From: Cherax quadricarinatus
Lineage: Eukaryota > Arthropoda > Malacostraca > Decapoda > Parastacidae
Reading direction: 5' to 3'
Assembly (NCBI RefSeq): GCF_038502225.1
Contig: NC_091352.1
Location: 25,437,590-25,501,589, forward strand
DNA: 64,000 bases
Shown: positions 12,177 through 25,940 of the stretch, one piece after another
Layout: the number at the start of each line of letters is the position of its first letter
How positions within the stretch are numbered: position 1 is the first letter of the stretch
Program-made: the position numbers and the translations under genes
The notes under the pieces: model-generated
What the model saw: only the letters and a program-made list of their open reading frames with translations
Told to the model about the DNA's origin: nothing
The model's database searches: none

Positions 12177-12507
12177 TGACTACCTGGAGTCTACCTGGAG
12201 GGTATTCCGGGGATCAACGCCCCCGCGGCCAGATCCACGACCAGGCCTCCCGGTGGATCAGGGCCTGATCAACCAGGCTGTTATTGCTGGCTGCACGTAG
12301 TCCAACGTACGAACCACAGCCCGGCTGATCAGACACCGACTTTAGGTATCTGTCCAGCTCCCTCTTGAAGGCAGCCAGGTGTCTTATGATAATTCCCCCT
12401 ATGCTTGGTGGGAGGCTGTTGAACAGTCTTGGGCCCCGGACACTTACGGTGTTTTCTCTTAGTGTACCAATGGCGCCCCTGCTTTTAATTAACAAATTCG
12501 CCTGCAA
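12177..12507 (-). pseudogene. 3' end of a non-LTR retrotransposon (RT C-terminus and tail)
   Basis: Minus-strand translation gives SVRGPRLFNSLPPSIG followed by FKRELDRYLKSV, the usual C-terminal end of CR1/Jockey-type reverse transcriptases, then LRAASNNSLVDQALI and a GC-rich 3' UTR ending in short CTCCAGGTAGA repeats. Only the last ~100 codons remain, as expected for a heavily 5'-truncated LINE. The 3' UTR (about 12181-12260) matches the tail of the SINE at 2729-2808. Confidence 0.8.
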
Positions 12508-12764
12508 GCAAACAGCACTTAATAGTTACTATCCTGGTCATAAGATACAACTATTAACATTTCAGAAGTTCACAAGAGGTAAACTAAACAATATTTACCG
12601 TGATTTAACGGCCAGAATTTTTTAACAATGTTTTGCAACTTTAGAAGAATTGGTCAGAGACTGGTCACAGACCAAGCCTCTGACCTCGGACCGGTTCCAA
12701 CCATTTATTTTAGCATTTTCCTACAGCAAGCAAGTTAGTTACTTCCCAGACACTATCCTGGACC

Positions 12765-13045
12765 TAAGATAATAATATCTTTATCTACTACCAGTACATG
12801 TACAAGGTATACAGACCATAGCTGACACCAGTGACATACTACTATATAGAACACCCCTTGTTATGCACAGCATTTCGGACATATTAGGTCCTTGTCCCAG
12901 GATGTGACCCACACCAGTCCACTAACACCCAGGTATTCATTTTACTCATATGTGAACATAGACAACCGGTGTAAACACGCACAATGTTTCTACCCTCGCA
13001 GGAAATCGAACGCAGACCCTCGCCGTGTGAAGCGAGAGCTATAAC
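12765..13045 (-). mobile_element. tRNA-derived SINE copy
   Basis: Minus-strand SINE. From its 3' end it shows GATATTATTATC tail remnants, CAGTACATGTACAAGGTATA (complement of the family 3' end), one 32-bp internal unit at about 12898-12932 and the tRNA-like head near 13000-13045. The B-box is decayed (GGAAATCGAACGC in place of GGAATCGAACC). No expansion of the 32-bp unit. The next 480 bp (13046-13522) hold nothing I recognise except an 11-bp hairpin at 13141-13166. Confidence 0.88.
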
Positions 13046-13140
13046 ATCAGTCTGTCAACAATGCAGCCGCTGAGAAGAGGTAAAATGATCACATGTCAGC
13101 CATTGTTTATTTTCTTTGGTAGTTTTTCGAAGGTTATGTG

Positions 13141-13166
13141 AGTCATTCCAGGATGCTGGAATGACT
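13141..13166. other. Small perfect hairpin, 11-bp arms, 4-nt loop
   Basis: AGTCATTCCAG and its exact complement CTGGAATGACT flank the loop GATG. It lies in unclassified DNA. It is short enough to arise by chance in a 64-kb window, so it is listed only for comparison with the three long hairpins. Confidence 0.7.
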
Positions 13167-13522
13167 TCAGCAACTTCGATCACATAGTCTTTGAATACTC
13201 CAATTGTTCCAATAATTTGGTCCCCGTTACCATATTCATGTATTAAGAATTTGTAGCCAAGATCACAGATAAATAGAAAAGTTTAAAAGAAAAGAGAAAA
13301 TTCTTGCATGCAACACGCAAAACTACCACTGCGAGAAAAGTAGTGAACTTCCAAGTGGATTCGTGGAACAGTTCCTTGATAATGTGAGAAATCACGAAAG
13401 TGCTTCGAGGTTTACTGTTATTAATCGTAAGTTACTTGTCAGCATTGTGAAGCACAATGACATAACAGAGTTACAAAACTCACTGTAACTTGATACTCTT
13501 GCTAGGTGCTGGCCAGTTAGAA

Positions 13523-13899
13523 CCTGTCTACACAGTACTGGTTATCCTTGATTACTGACACCTGTCTACACAGTACTGGTTATCCTTGATTACTGACGCC
13601 TGTCTACACAGTACTGTAGCTGTTATCCTTGATTACTGACGCCTGTCTACACAGTACTGTAGCTGTTATCCTTGATTACTGACGCCTGTCTACACAGTAC
13701 TGTAGCTGTTATCCTTGATTACTGACGCCTGTCTACACAGTACTGTAGCTGTTATCCTTGATTACTGACGCCTGTCTACACAGTACTGTAGCTGTTATCC
13801 TTGATTACTGACACCTGTCTACACAGTACTGTAGCTGTTATCCTTGATTACTGACGCCTGTCTACATAGTACTGTAGCTGTTATCCTTGATTACTGATG
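13523..13899. repeat. 43-bp minisatellite, 9 units (first two are 38 bp)
   Basis: Units starting CCTGTCTACACAGTACTG begin at 13523, 13561, 13599, 13642, 13685, 13728, 13771, 13814 and 13857. The first two units are 38 bp and lack TAGCT; the later ones carry TAGCT and are 43 bp. The order suggests that a 5-bp insertion arose in one unit and that form then expanded. Confidence 0.95.
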
Positions 13900-14170
13900 C
13901 ATTTATACTAGATACGATAGATATCTATCTCTTTACTTAGCTAATTGGTAGATAACTAATGTAAATAACTGATGTTGAATTACAGAAGGTTAACCAGCTG
14001 CTGATCTCTCTATCTCTTTAAGGATGAGAGATGATGGACGTTATATCTGGTGTCTACTGTGTGGCGACCATTTTGTTAAGTTATAAATAATAATAAGTAA
14101 ATTTTTGGGATTTTTTCCCACCATAAGTTTTACAAATGGCTGAGCCCCTTAGAGATGTATCTATATTATG
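13900..14170. other. Unclassified AT-rich DNA
   Basis: Contains no convincing ORF, tandem repeat or recognised element. It lies between the 43-bp array and the MITE. Confidence 0.5.
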
Positions 14171-14378
14171 GTACCCAGCAGCAGCGGCTCCTGCGGGGGT
14201 GCTGCAGAACTGCAGCACCCCCTATTTTCACTCGATATTATTGATAACATTCAATATAATGACTCTTTTTTCTTTAATTCTTTCTTTATACTTGTGCATT
14301 ATATAATCAAAGAATGAAAGAGAATAGGGAGTGCTGCAGAGCCGCAGCACCCCCGCACGAGCAGCCACTGGTACTCAG
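14171..14378. mobile_element. hAT-type MITE with 8-bp target duplication
   Basis: The 192-bp element (14179-14370) has imperfect terminal inverted repeats of about 50 bp. The left end reads CAGCAGCGGCTCCTGCGGGG and the right end, complemented, CAGTGGCTGCTCGTGCGGGG. Flanking octamers are GTACCCAG (14171-14178) and GTACTCAG (14371-14378), a target duplication with one change. The CAG(T)GGC-type ends and the 8-bp duplication are hallmarks of hAT transposons. The AT-rich centre has no coding capacity, so it would have relied on transposase from elsewhere. Confidence 0.88.
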
Positions 14379-14957
14379 ATCATTTCATTTAGTGTATGCT
14401 ACATGGCCTATGTCGCAATGCTATATTATGGTATATAGGGAGATGAAATGATTAGAAACTCGGATCCCTTCAGGGTCACTCACTATGTTTATGGTGTGTA
14501 GAACAGAGGATGTGTGTGGCTTCAAGACTGGGTAGTTTAGTGGTTCATTGTTCAGTCATGAATCCATCTTAGGGGCTGTCACCCCACGCTAGATTAATTG
14601 AAAAAAAATGTGTACGTGAATCTATTCCACACAGGAAGCAGTGTGACCGTCCGTGGCTTCTCCAGGTCTTTGGTGCAAGTTTAGTTTACCTGTACATGTA
14701 AACCGAGTGAACAATTGCGCTTACATACAAGATGATTAAGCTCTGGGGGCCCTTAAAAATACCTATAGACTCACAGGCCACAGTCAGGCGTTGTAGTGCG
14801 CTTATCGAAGTGATATATCAGGGTCGTGGAGGTACCCGATAATCCACGATAATGTCAAGGGATATTCACACCTTCTGCTGTGCAACCTAACATTTACAGA
14901 ACCGTAAATTCTAATATTAACCCTGAACTAAAACACTTGCTTGTGACAGGACCCATA
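14379..14957. other. Unclassified single-copy-looking DNA
   Basis: About 580 bp without tandem repeats, recognised elements or a supported ORF. It may be host intergenic DNA. Confidence 0.5.
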
Positions 14958-14959
14958 GC

Positions 14960-15148
14960 CACAATACCAGGCACAAAAATCTCATTCCCCGTGTCCGGCT
15001 AAATCTCTACAAAAATTCAATGTACATAAAAGGGCCTGAAATCTGGAACTCCCTGCCTGAAAACTCTAGAACTGCAGACTCAACCATCACTTTCAAAACT
15101 ACTTTTAAAAATCATCTTATCTCCCTAACACATCACATCATCAGCTAG
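14960..15148 (+). pseudogene. C-terminal fragment of a LINE reverse transcriptase
   Basis: The + frame from 14960 reads HNTRHKNLIPRVRLNLY then KGPEIWNSLPEN and TFKTTFKNHLISL, ending at TAG 15146-15148. The pattern 'R...Y...GP.IWNSLP...TFK..FK..L' is the C-terminal end of CR1/Jockey-type RTs. It differs from the other four LINE families here. It lacks any start and is a 5'-truncated remnant of about 62 codons; its 3' UTR probably continues into 15149-15276. Confidence 0.75.
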
Positions 15149-15276
15149 CTATATCAAAACCGCTCTTTTTTGTATCATGCACACATCCAAAACCCATTAG
15201 ATTTACTCTCGATATCTGTCATTCCCTCTAATTTACACTTACACTCACCCAAATGACTGTAAACATAAAATTCTTA

Positions 15277-15346
15277 AGTTAGCCCTAAGTTAGCCCTAAG
15301 TTAACCCTAAGTTAGCCCTAAGTTAACCCTAAGTTTGCCTAAGATA
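15277..15346. repeat. Short 11-bp repeat (TTAGCCCTAAG)n, about 6 units
   Basis: Six units alternate TTAGCCCTAAG and TTAACCCTAAG, the last degraded. Too short and of the wrong unit for telomere DNA. Confidence 0.85.
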
Positions 15347-16261
15347 CTCTCCCAATACAGGACCTTCAGTGGAAACAATGTACCGTGCCAAGACTTAATC
15401 ATTCCCATTACTAAATTAACTAATTTACAACCTGTAATATTATCTTTTGTACTACTATACATCTAATTAATCACATCAGTTACCTAGTACGTAATAAGAT
15501 ATATTAAAATGTGTTGCTCCATAAACTGTGTCAATTAATAAGAATTAGGATTACTCTGACCTCAAACATGACTGCCGCTCCAGACGCGGCTCGGTCTCCC
15601 TTAGGCGCTTCTAAACGGGAAAGAGACTGCCTACGACCTGGTTACTGTATTGGTCGTGTAATTACTACATGACGCTGAACGACAAACGCTAACTTAGCAT
15701 AAATACATGTAATGTAAGTAACAATGGTGGTGCATAATTAGCCAAAGGAGTTACGAGGCTAATTCTTTGAAATTAGGTTAGGAGAGGTAAGGTTCGTTAG
15801 GGAACAGGACAAATGTTTCCTGACGCGGGTCTTAGTCAGATGATGACCCGCCTTTGGAGCTTTTGGTCATCTGACCGAGGCCTTCCGCTGGCTTACCGGT
15901 CCACCTCTTTAAAAATTATGGTCATGTAGAACCATTTTTATGAAATTAAGTCTATGCACAGAATGGTGGCACCTAAAACCTCACCTCTCCCACCTAACCC
16001 CCACATGGGTGAGGGCTGTAGCTGTTCTGGGAGCTCACCCATTACCCACATGGGGTAAGACATCTGTTTCAGGGGACTGTCTTCTGGGGGGTTGATGCAT
16101 CTATGCTAATATAAGTAACGTTATTCGATTTGCATAAACTCTTTCAAGTAAATTAAAGTGATTATGCTTATATAAGCCTAGCAAGGATTTTTGTGGCGAA
16201 GATGACTAGTCCAAAAATGAGACATGTTTTAATTAGGTTTTTATAGAAAACGGATGCACAT
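15347..16261. other. Unclassified intergenic DNA
   Basis: About 900 bp without a supported gene. It includes a possible weak foldback around CAGATGATGACC and GGTCATCTG (15838-15880) and a repeated CCCACATGGG(G)T motif near 16011 and 16045. It may include old dispersed repeats that cannot be named by eye. Confidence 0.45.
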
Positions 16262-16440
<179 letters not shown>

Positions 16441-16444
<4 letters not shown>

Positions 16445-16550
16445 CTTTACTTCTACCAGTACATGTACAAGGTGTACGGACCACAGCTGACATCAGTACA
16501 GAAAGCCGTTTTATGCTGAGCATTTCGGGCAAATTAGGCCAAGTTTCGTC
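16441..16550 (-). mobile_element. 3' body of the SINE that founds the 32-bp array
   Basis: From the tail it reads CCAGTACATGTACAAGGTGT, GCTGACATCAGTAC, GCTGAGCATTTCGGGCAAAT and GTCCCAGGATGCGACCC, the same order as the complement of the SINEs at 527-815 and 44092-44742. It passes without a break into the 32-bp array. On the far side of the array (31905-31912) the SINE sequence is picked up only as CAGGTACC and then lost, so the tRNA head is missing. Confidence 0.9.
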
Positions 16551-19500
16551 CCAGGATGCGACCCACACCAGTCCACTAACACCCAGGATGCGACCCACAC
16601 CAGTCCACTAACACCCAGGATGTGACCCACACCAGTCCACTAACACCCAGGATGGGACCCACACCAGTCCACTAACACCCAGGATGCGACCCACACAAGT
16701 CCACTAACACCCAGGATGCGACCCACACCAGTCCACTAACACCCAGGATGCGACCCACACCAGTCCACTAACATCCAGGATGTGACCCACACCAGTCCAC
16801 TAACACCCAGGATGGGACCCACACCAGTCCACTAACACCCAGGATGCGACCCACACCAGTCCACTAACACCCAGGATGCGACCCACACCAGTCCACTAAC
16901 ACCCAGGATGTGACCCACACCAGTCCACTAACACCCAGGATGGGACCCACACCAGTCCACTAACACCCAGGATGCGACCCACACCAGTCCACTAACACCC
17001 AGGATGGGACCCACACCAGTCCACTAACACCCAGGATGCGACCCACACCAGTCCACTAACACCCAGGATGGGACCCACACCAGTCCACTAACACCCAGGA
17101 TGGGACCCACACCAGTCCACTAACACCCAGGATGCGACCCACACCAGAACACTAACACCCAAGATGGGACCCACACCAGTCCACTAACACCCAGGATGCG
17201 ACCCACACCAGTCCACTAACACACAGGATGCGACCCACACCAGTCCACTAACACCCAGGATGGGACCCACACCAGTCCACTAACACCCAGGATGAGACCC
17301 ACACCAGTCCACTAACACCCAGGATTGGACCCACACCAGTCCACTAACAACCAGGATGCGACCCACACCACTCCACTAACACCCAGGATGGGACCCACAC
17401 CAGTCCACTAACACCCAGGATGCGACCCACACCAGTCCACTAACACCCAGGATGGGACCCACACCAGTCCACTAACACCCAGGATGGGACCCACACCATT
17501 CCACTAACACCCAGGATGCGACCCACACCTGTACACTAACACCCAGGATGCGACCCACACCAGTCAACTAACACCAAGGATGCGACCCACACCAGTCCAC
17601 TAACACCCAGGATGCGACCCACACCAGTCCACTAACACCCAGGATGCGACCCACACCAGTCCACTAACACCCAGGATGGGACCCACACCAGTCCACTAAC
17701 ACCCAGTATGCGACCCACACCAGTCCACTAACACCCAGGATGCGACACACACCAGTCCACTAACACCCAGGATGGGAACCACACCAGTCCACTAACACCC
17801 AGGATGCGACCCACAAAAGTCCACTAACACCCAGGATGGGACCCACACCAGTCCACTAACACCCAGGATGCGACCCACACCAGTCCACTAACACACAGGA
17901 TGCGACCCACACCAGTCCACTAACACCCAGGATGGGACCCACACCAGTCCACTAACACCCAGGATGAGACCCACACCAGTCCACTTACACCCAGGATGGG
18001 ACCCACACCAGACCACTAACACCCAGGATGTGACCCACACCAGTCCACTAACACCCAGGATGGGACCCACACCAGTCCACTAACACCCAGGATGCAACCC
18101 ACACCAGTCCACTAACACCCAGGATGTGACCCACACCAGTCCACTAACACCCAGGATGGGACCCACACCAGTCCACTAACACCCAGGATGCGACCCACAC
18201 CAGTCCACTAACACCCAGGATGGGACCCACACCAGTCCACTAACACCCAGGATGCGACCCACACCAGTCCACTAACACCCAGGATGGGACCCACACCAGT
18301 CCACTAACACCCAGGATGGGACCCACACCAGTCCACTAACACCCAGGATGCGACCCACACCAGTCCACTAACACCCAGGATGGGACCCACACCAGTCCAC
18401 TAACACCCAGGATGCGACCCACACCAGTCCACTAACACACAGGATGCGACCCACACCAGTCCACTAACATCCAGGATGGGACCCACACCAGTCCACTAAC
18501 ACCCAGGATGAGACCCACACCAGTCCACTAACACCCAGGATGGGATCCACACCAGTCCACTAACAACCAGGATGCGACCCACACCAGTCCACTAACACCC
18601 AGGATGGGACCCACACCAGTCCACTAACACCCAGGATGCGACCCACACCAGTCCACTAACACCCAGGATGGGACCCACACCAGTCCACTAACACCCAGGA
18701 TGGGACCCACACCAGTCCACTAACACCCAGGATGCGACCCACACCAGTCCACTAACACCCAGGATGCGACCCACACCAGTCAACTAACACCCAGGATGCG
18801 ACCCACACCAGTCCACTAACACCCAGGATGCGACCCACACCAGTCCACTAACACCCAGGATGCGACCCACACCAGTCCACTAACACCCAGGATGGGACCC
18901 ACACCAGTCCACTAACACCCAGTATGCGACCCACACCAGTCCACTAACACCCAGGATGCGACACACACCAGTCCACTAACACCCAGGATGGGACCCACAC
19001 CAGTCCACTAACACCCAGGATGCAACCCACAAAAGTCCACTAACACCCAGGATGGGACCCACACCAGTCCACTAACACCCAGGATGCGACCCACACCAGT
19101 CCACTAACACCCAGGATGCGACCCACACCAGTCCACTAACACCCAGGATGGGACCCACACCAGTCCACTAACACCCAGGATGAGACCCACAGCAGTCCAC
19201 TTACACCCAGGATGGGACCCACACCAGACCACTAACACCCAGGATGTGACCCACACCAGTCCACTAACACCCAGGATGGGACCCACACCAGTCCACTAAC
19301 ACCCAGGATGCAACCCACACCAGTCCACTAACACCCAGGATGTGACCCACACCAGTCCACTAACACCCAGGATGCGACCCACACCAGTCCACTAACACCC
19401 AGTATGCGACCCACACCAGTCCACTAACACCCAGGATGCGACCCACACCAGTCCACTAACACCCAGGATGCGACACACAACAGTCCACTAACACCCAGGA

Positions 19501-22500
19501 TGCGACCCACACCAGTCCACTAACACCCAGGATGTGACCCACACCAGTCCACTAACACCCAGGATGCGACCCACACCAGTCCACTAACACCCAGGATGCG
19601 ACCCACACCAGTCAACTAACACCCAGGATGGGACCCACACCAGTCCACTAACACACAGGATGCGACCCACACCAGTCCACTAACACCCAGGATGCGACCC
19701 ACACCAGTCCACTAACACCCAGGATGCGACCCACACCAGTCCACTAACACCCAGGATGGGACACACACCTGTCCACTAACACCCAGGATGGGACCCACAC
19801 CAGTCCACTAACACCCAGGATACGACCCACACTAGTCCACTAACACCCAGGATGCGACCCACACCAGTCCACTAACACCCAGGATGCGACCCACACCAGT
19901 CCACTAACACCCAGGATGCGACCCACACCAGTCCACTAACACCCAGGATGCGACCCACACCAGTCCACTAACACCCAGGATGGGACCCACACCAGTCCAC
20001 TAACACCCAGGATGCGACCCACACCAGTCCATTAACACCCAGGATGGGACCCACACCAGTCCACTAACACCCAGGATGCGACCCACACCAGTCCACTAAC
20101 ACCCAGGATGGGACCAACACCAGTCCACTAACACCCAGGATGCGACCCACACCAGTCCACTAACACCCAGGATGCGACCCACACCAGTCCACTAACACCC
20201 AGGATGCGACCCACAACAGTCTACTAACACCCAGGATGCGACCCACACCAGTCCACTAACACCCAGGATGCGACCCACACCAGTCCACTAACACCCAGGA
20301 TGCGACCCACACCAGTCCACTAACACCCACGATGGGACCCACACCAGTCCACTAACACCCAGGATGCGACCCACACCAGTCCACTAACACCCAAGATGCG
20401 ACCCACGCCAGTCCACTAACACCCAGGATGGGACCCACACCAGTCCACTAACACCCAGGATGCGACCCACACCAGTCCACTAACACCCAGGATGGGACCC
20501 ACACCAGTCCACTAACACCCAGGATGCGACCCACACCAGTCCACTAACACCCAGGATGCGACCCACACCAGTCCACTAACACCCAGGATGGGACCCACAC
20601 CAGTCCACTAACACCCTGGATGAGACCCACACCAGTCCACTAACACCCAGGATGGGACCCACACCAGTCCACTAACACCCAGGATGTGACCCACACCAGT
20701 CCACTAACAACCAGGATGGGACCCACACCAGTCCACTAACACCCAGGATGCGACCCACACCAGTCCACTAACACCCAGGATGTGACCCACACCAGTCCAC
20801 TAACACCCAGGATGCGACCCACACCAGTCCACTAACACCCAGGATGTGACCCACACCAGTCCACTAACACCCAGGATGCGACCCACACCAGTCAACTAAC
20901 ACCCAGGATGCGACCCACACCAGTCCACTAACACCCAGGATGCGACCCACACCAGTCCACTAACACCCAGGATGTGACCCACACCAGTCCACTAACACCC
21001 AGGATGCGACCCACACCAGTCCACTAACACCAAGGATGCGACCCCACACCAGTCCACTAACACCCAGGATGGGACCCACACCAGTCCACTAACACCCAGG
21101 ATGGAACCCACACCAGTCCACTAACACCCAGGATGGGACCCACACCAGTCCACTAACACCCAGGATGGGACCCACACCAGTCCACTAACACCCAGGATGG
21201 GACCCACACCAGTCCACTAACACTCAGGATAGGACCCACACCAGTCCACTAACACCCAGGATGGGACCCACACCAGTTCACTAACACCCAGGATGGGACC
21301 CACACCAGTCCACTAACACAAAGGATGGGACCCACACCAGTCCACTAACACCAAGGATGGGACCCACACCAGTCCACTAACATCCAGGATGTGACCCACA
21401 CAAGTCCACTAACACCTAGGATGGGACACACGCCAATAAACTAACATCCAGGATGGGACCCACACCAATCCACTAACACCCAGGATGCGACCCATACCAG
21501 TCCACTAACACCCAGGAAGCGACCCACACAAGTCCACTAACACCCAGGATGCGACCCACACCAGTCCACTAACACCCAGGATGCAACCCACATCAGTGCA
21601 CTAACACCCAGGATGCGACCCACACAAGTCCACTAACACCCAGGATGCGACCCACACCATTCCACTAACACCCAGAATGCGACCCACACCAGTCCACTAA
21701 CACCCAGGATGTGACCCACACCAGTCCACTAACACCCAGGATGTGACCCACACCAGTCCAATTACACCCAGGATGCGACCCACACCAGTCCACTAACACC
21801 CAGGATGCGACCCACACCAGTCCACTAACACCCAGGATGCGACCCACACCAGTCCACTAACACCCAGGATGCGACCCACACCAGTCCACTAACACCCTGG
21901 ATGTGACCCACACCAGTCCACTAACACCCAGGATGCGACCCACACCAGTCCATTAACACTCATTATATGACCCACACCAGTACACTAACACACAGGATGC
22001 GACCCACACCAGTCCAATAACACTCAGGATGTGACCCACACCAGTCCACTAACACCCAGGATGCGACCCACACCAGTCCACTAACACTCAGGATGTGACC
22101 CACACCAGTCCACTAACACCCAGGATGCGACCCACACCAGTCCATTAACACCCAGGATGCGACCCACACTAGTCCACTAACACCCAGGATGCGACCCACA
22201 CCAATCCACTAACACTCAGGATGTGACCCTCACCAGTCCACTAACACCCAGGATGCGACCCACACCAGTCCACTAACACTCAGGATGTGACCCACACCAG
22301 TCCACTAACACCCAGGATGCGACCCACACCAGTCCACTAATACCCAGGATGCGACCCACACCAGTCCACTAACACTCAGGATGTGACCCACACCAGTCCA
22401 CTAACACCCAGGATGCGACCCACACCAGTCCACTAACACTCAGGATGTGACCCACACCAGTACACTAACACCCAGGATGCGATCCACACCAGTCCACTAT

Positions 22501-25357
22501 CACCCAGGGTGCGACCCACACCAGTCCACTAACACCCAGGATGCGACCCACACAAGTCCACTAACACCCAGGATGCGACCCACACTAGTCCACTAACACC
22601 CAGGATGCGACCCACTCCAGTCCACTAACACTCAGGATGTGACCCACACCAGTCCACTAAAACCCAGGATGCTACCCACACCAGTCCACTAACACTCAGG
22701 ATGCGACCCACACCAGTCCACTAACACCCAGGATGCGATCCACACCAGTCCACTAACACACAGGATGTGACTTACACCAGTCCACTAGCACCCAGGATGC
22801 GACCCACACCAGTCCACTAACATCCAGGATGCGATCCACACCAGTCCACTAACACACAGGATGTGACCCACACCAGTCCACTAACACCCAGGATGCGACC
22901 CACACCAGTCCACTAACACCCAGGATGCGATCCACACCAATCCACTAACACACAGGATGTGACCCACACCAGTCCAATAACACTCAGGATGTGACCCACA
23001 CCAGTCCACTTACACCCAGGATGCGACTCACACCAGTCCACTAACACCCAGGATGCGACCCACACCAGACCACTAACACCCAGGATGCGACCCACACCAG
23101 TCCACTAACACCCAGGATGCGACCCACACCAGTCCACTAACACCCAGGATGCGACCCACACCAGTCAACTAACACCCAGGATGCGACCCACACCAGTCCA
23201 CTAACACCCAGGATTCGACCCACATCAGTCCACTAACACCCAGGATGCGACCCACACCAGTCCACTAACACTCAGGATGAGACCCACACCAGTCCACTAA
23301 CACACAGGATGCGACCCACACCAGTCCATTAACACCCAGGATGCGACCCACACAAGTCCACTAACACCCAGGATGCGACCCACACCAGTCCACTAACACC
23401 CAGAATGCGACCCACACCAGTCTACTAACACTAAGGATGCGACCCACACCAGTCCACTTACACCCAGGATGCGACCCACACCAGTCCACTAACACCCAGG
23501 ATGTGACCCACACCAGTCCACTAACACCCAGGATGTGACCCACACCAATCCACTTACACCCAGGATGCGACCCACACCAGTCCACTAACACCCAGGATGC
23601 GACCCACACCAGTCCACTAACACCCAGGATGTGACCCACACCAGTCCACTAACACCCAGGATGCGACCCACACCAGTCCACTAACACCCTGGATGTGACC
23701 CACACCAGTCCACTAACACCCAGGATGCGACCCACACCAGTCCACTAATACCCAGGATGCGACCCACACCAGTCCACTAACACTCAGGATGTGACCCACA
23801 CCAGTCCACTAACACCCAGGATGCGACCCACACCAGTCCATTAACACCCAGGATGCGACCCACACTAGTCCACTAACACCCAGGATGCGACCCACACCAG
23901 TCCACTAACACTCAGGATGTGACCCTCACCAGTCCACTAACACCCAGGATGCGACCCACACCAGTCCACTAACACTCAGGATGTGACCCACACCAGTCCA
24001 CTAACACCCAGGATGCGACCCACACCAGTCAACTAATACCCAGGATGCGACCCACACCAGTCCATTAACACTCATTATGTGACCCACACCAGTCCACACA
24101 CACAGGATGCGACCCACACCAGTCCAATAACACTCAGGATGTGACCCACACCAGTCCACTAACACCCAGGATGCGACCCGCACCAGTCCACTAGCACTCA
24201 GGATGTGACCCACACCAGTCCACTAACACCCAGGATGCGACCCACACCAGTCCATTAACACCCAGGATGCGACCCACACTAGTCCACTAACACCCAGGAT
24301 GCGACCCACACCAGTCCACTAACACTCAGGATGTGACCCTCACCAGTCCACTAACACCCAGGATGCGACCCACACCAGTCCACTAACACTCAGGATGTGA
24401 CCCACACCAGTCCACTAACACCCAGGATGCGACCCACACTAGTCCACTAATACCCAGGATGCGACCCACACCAGTCCACTAACACTCAGGATGTGACCCA
24501 CACCAGTCCACTAACACCCAGGATGCGACCCACACCAGTCCACTAACACTCAGGATGTGACCCACAACAGTCCACTAACACCCAGGATGCGATCCACACC
24601 AGTCTACTATCACCCAGGGTGCGACCCACACCAGTCCACTAACACCCAGGATGCGACCCACACAAGTCCACTAACACCCAGGATGCGACCCACACCAGTC
24701 CACTAACACCCAGGATGCGACCCACTCCAGTCCACTAACACTCAGGATGTGACCCACACCAGTCCACTAAAACCCAGGATGCGACCCACACCAGTCCACT
24801 AACACCCAGGATGCGACCCACACCAGTCCACTAACACCCAGGATGCGATCCACACCAGTCCACTAACACACAGGATGTGACCCACACCAGTCCACTAACA
24901 CCCAGGATGCGACCCACACCAGTCCACTAACATCCAGGATGCGATCCACACCAGTCCACTAACACACAGGATGTGACCCACACCAGTCCACTAACACCCA
25001 GGATGCGACCCACACCAGTCCACTAACACCCAGGATGCGATCCACACCAGTCCACTAACACACAGGATGTGACCCACACCAGTCCAATAACACTCAGGAT
25101 GTGACCCACACCAGTCCACTTACACCCAGGATGCGACCCACACCAGTCCACTAACACCCAGGATGCGACCCACACCAGTCCACTAACACCCAGTATGCGA
25201 CCCACACCAGTCCACTAACACCCAGGATGCGACCCACACCAGTCCACTAACACCCAGGATGCGACCCACACCAGTCAACTAACACCCAGGATGCGACCCA
25301 CACCAGTCCACTAACACCCAGGATGTGACCCACATCAGTCCACTAACACCCAGGATG
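16551..25357 (-). repeat. 32-bp SINE-derived satellite, left part, about 275 units
   Basis: Tandem 32-bp units containing CCAGGATGCGACCCACACCA and GTCCACTAAC, identical to a segment present once in ordinary SINE copies. Main variants are GCGACCC, GGGACCC and GTGACCC; GGGACCC units dominate up to about 21.4 kb and ACTCAGGATGTG units dominate to the right. Longer duplications are visible: 17888-18070 recurs at 19104-19286 (1,216 bp = 38 units), and the rare CCATTAACACTCATTAT marker recurs at 21950 and 24062 (2,112 bp = 66 units). Three units make 32 codons, so short open frames (GVSGLVWVASWVLVDWCG) recur; they are not genes. Confidence 0.97.
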
Positions 25358-25619
25358 TGTAGACAGCCTGTACTGTCTGCACAGACAGCCCATGCTGTCT
25401 GCCAGCTTAGTTCATATTTCGCGCCACTCAGGTGCTGCCATCTATAGGCCTTGCCACTTCAGTATGCCCAGACTTGCCTCACCCTCACTCTCACAGCGGC
25501 CTGACATCAACACACAAGTACTCCCAGCTCTCTCTCGGGCATGGCCCTGCCCGGGCCATGGGCACAAATACACAAGCCTGTGTAACCCACAACTACTTAA
25601 CAATAAAGTAAGGAGCGTA
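25358..25619 (+). repeat. Extra partial LTR (U3-R), 262 bp
   Basis: Begins TGTAGACAGCCTG like the full LTRs and stops 5 bp after AATAAA, where the sequence passes into GGAGCGTA and then a complete LTR starts at 25620. The same GAGCGTA heptamer is the last internal sequence before the right LTR (27995-28001). The partial copy therefore looks like the left LTR of a tandem dimer whose first interior has been deleted. Confidence 0.8.
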
Positions 25620-25940
25620 TGTAGACAGCCTGTACTGTCTGCACAGACAGCCCATGCTGTCTGCCAGCTTAGTTCATATTTCGCGCCACTAAGGTGCTGC
25701 CATCTATAGGCCTTGCCACTTCAGTATGCCCAGACTTGCCTCGCCCTCACTCTCACAGCGGCCTGACATCAACACACAAGTACTCCCAGTTCTCTCTCGG
25801 GCATGGCCCTGCCCGGGCCATGGGCACAAACACACAAGCCTGTGTAACCCACAACGACTTAACAATAAAGTAAGAAGCCTCCGAAGAAGTATATCATTAA
25901 CACCGCTTGCTACAGACTCACCAAAATAAGCCCCATTATA
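25620..25940 (+). repeat. Left LTR, 321 bp
   Basis: TGTAGACAG at the start, CCCCATTATA at the end. It contains palindromic CTGTCTGCACAGACAG and GGCCCTGCCCGGGCC motifs in the putative U3 and AATAAA near the putative R end. Only about three changes separate it from the right LTR, so the insertion is recent. Confidence 0.85.

Noticed and set aside
15277..15346. Interstitial telomere repeat
   Set aside because: The unit is 11 bp (TTAGCCCTAAG/TTAACCCTAAG), not the arthropod TTAGG pentamer, and there are only about six units.
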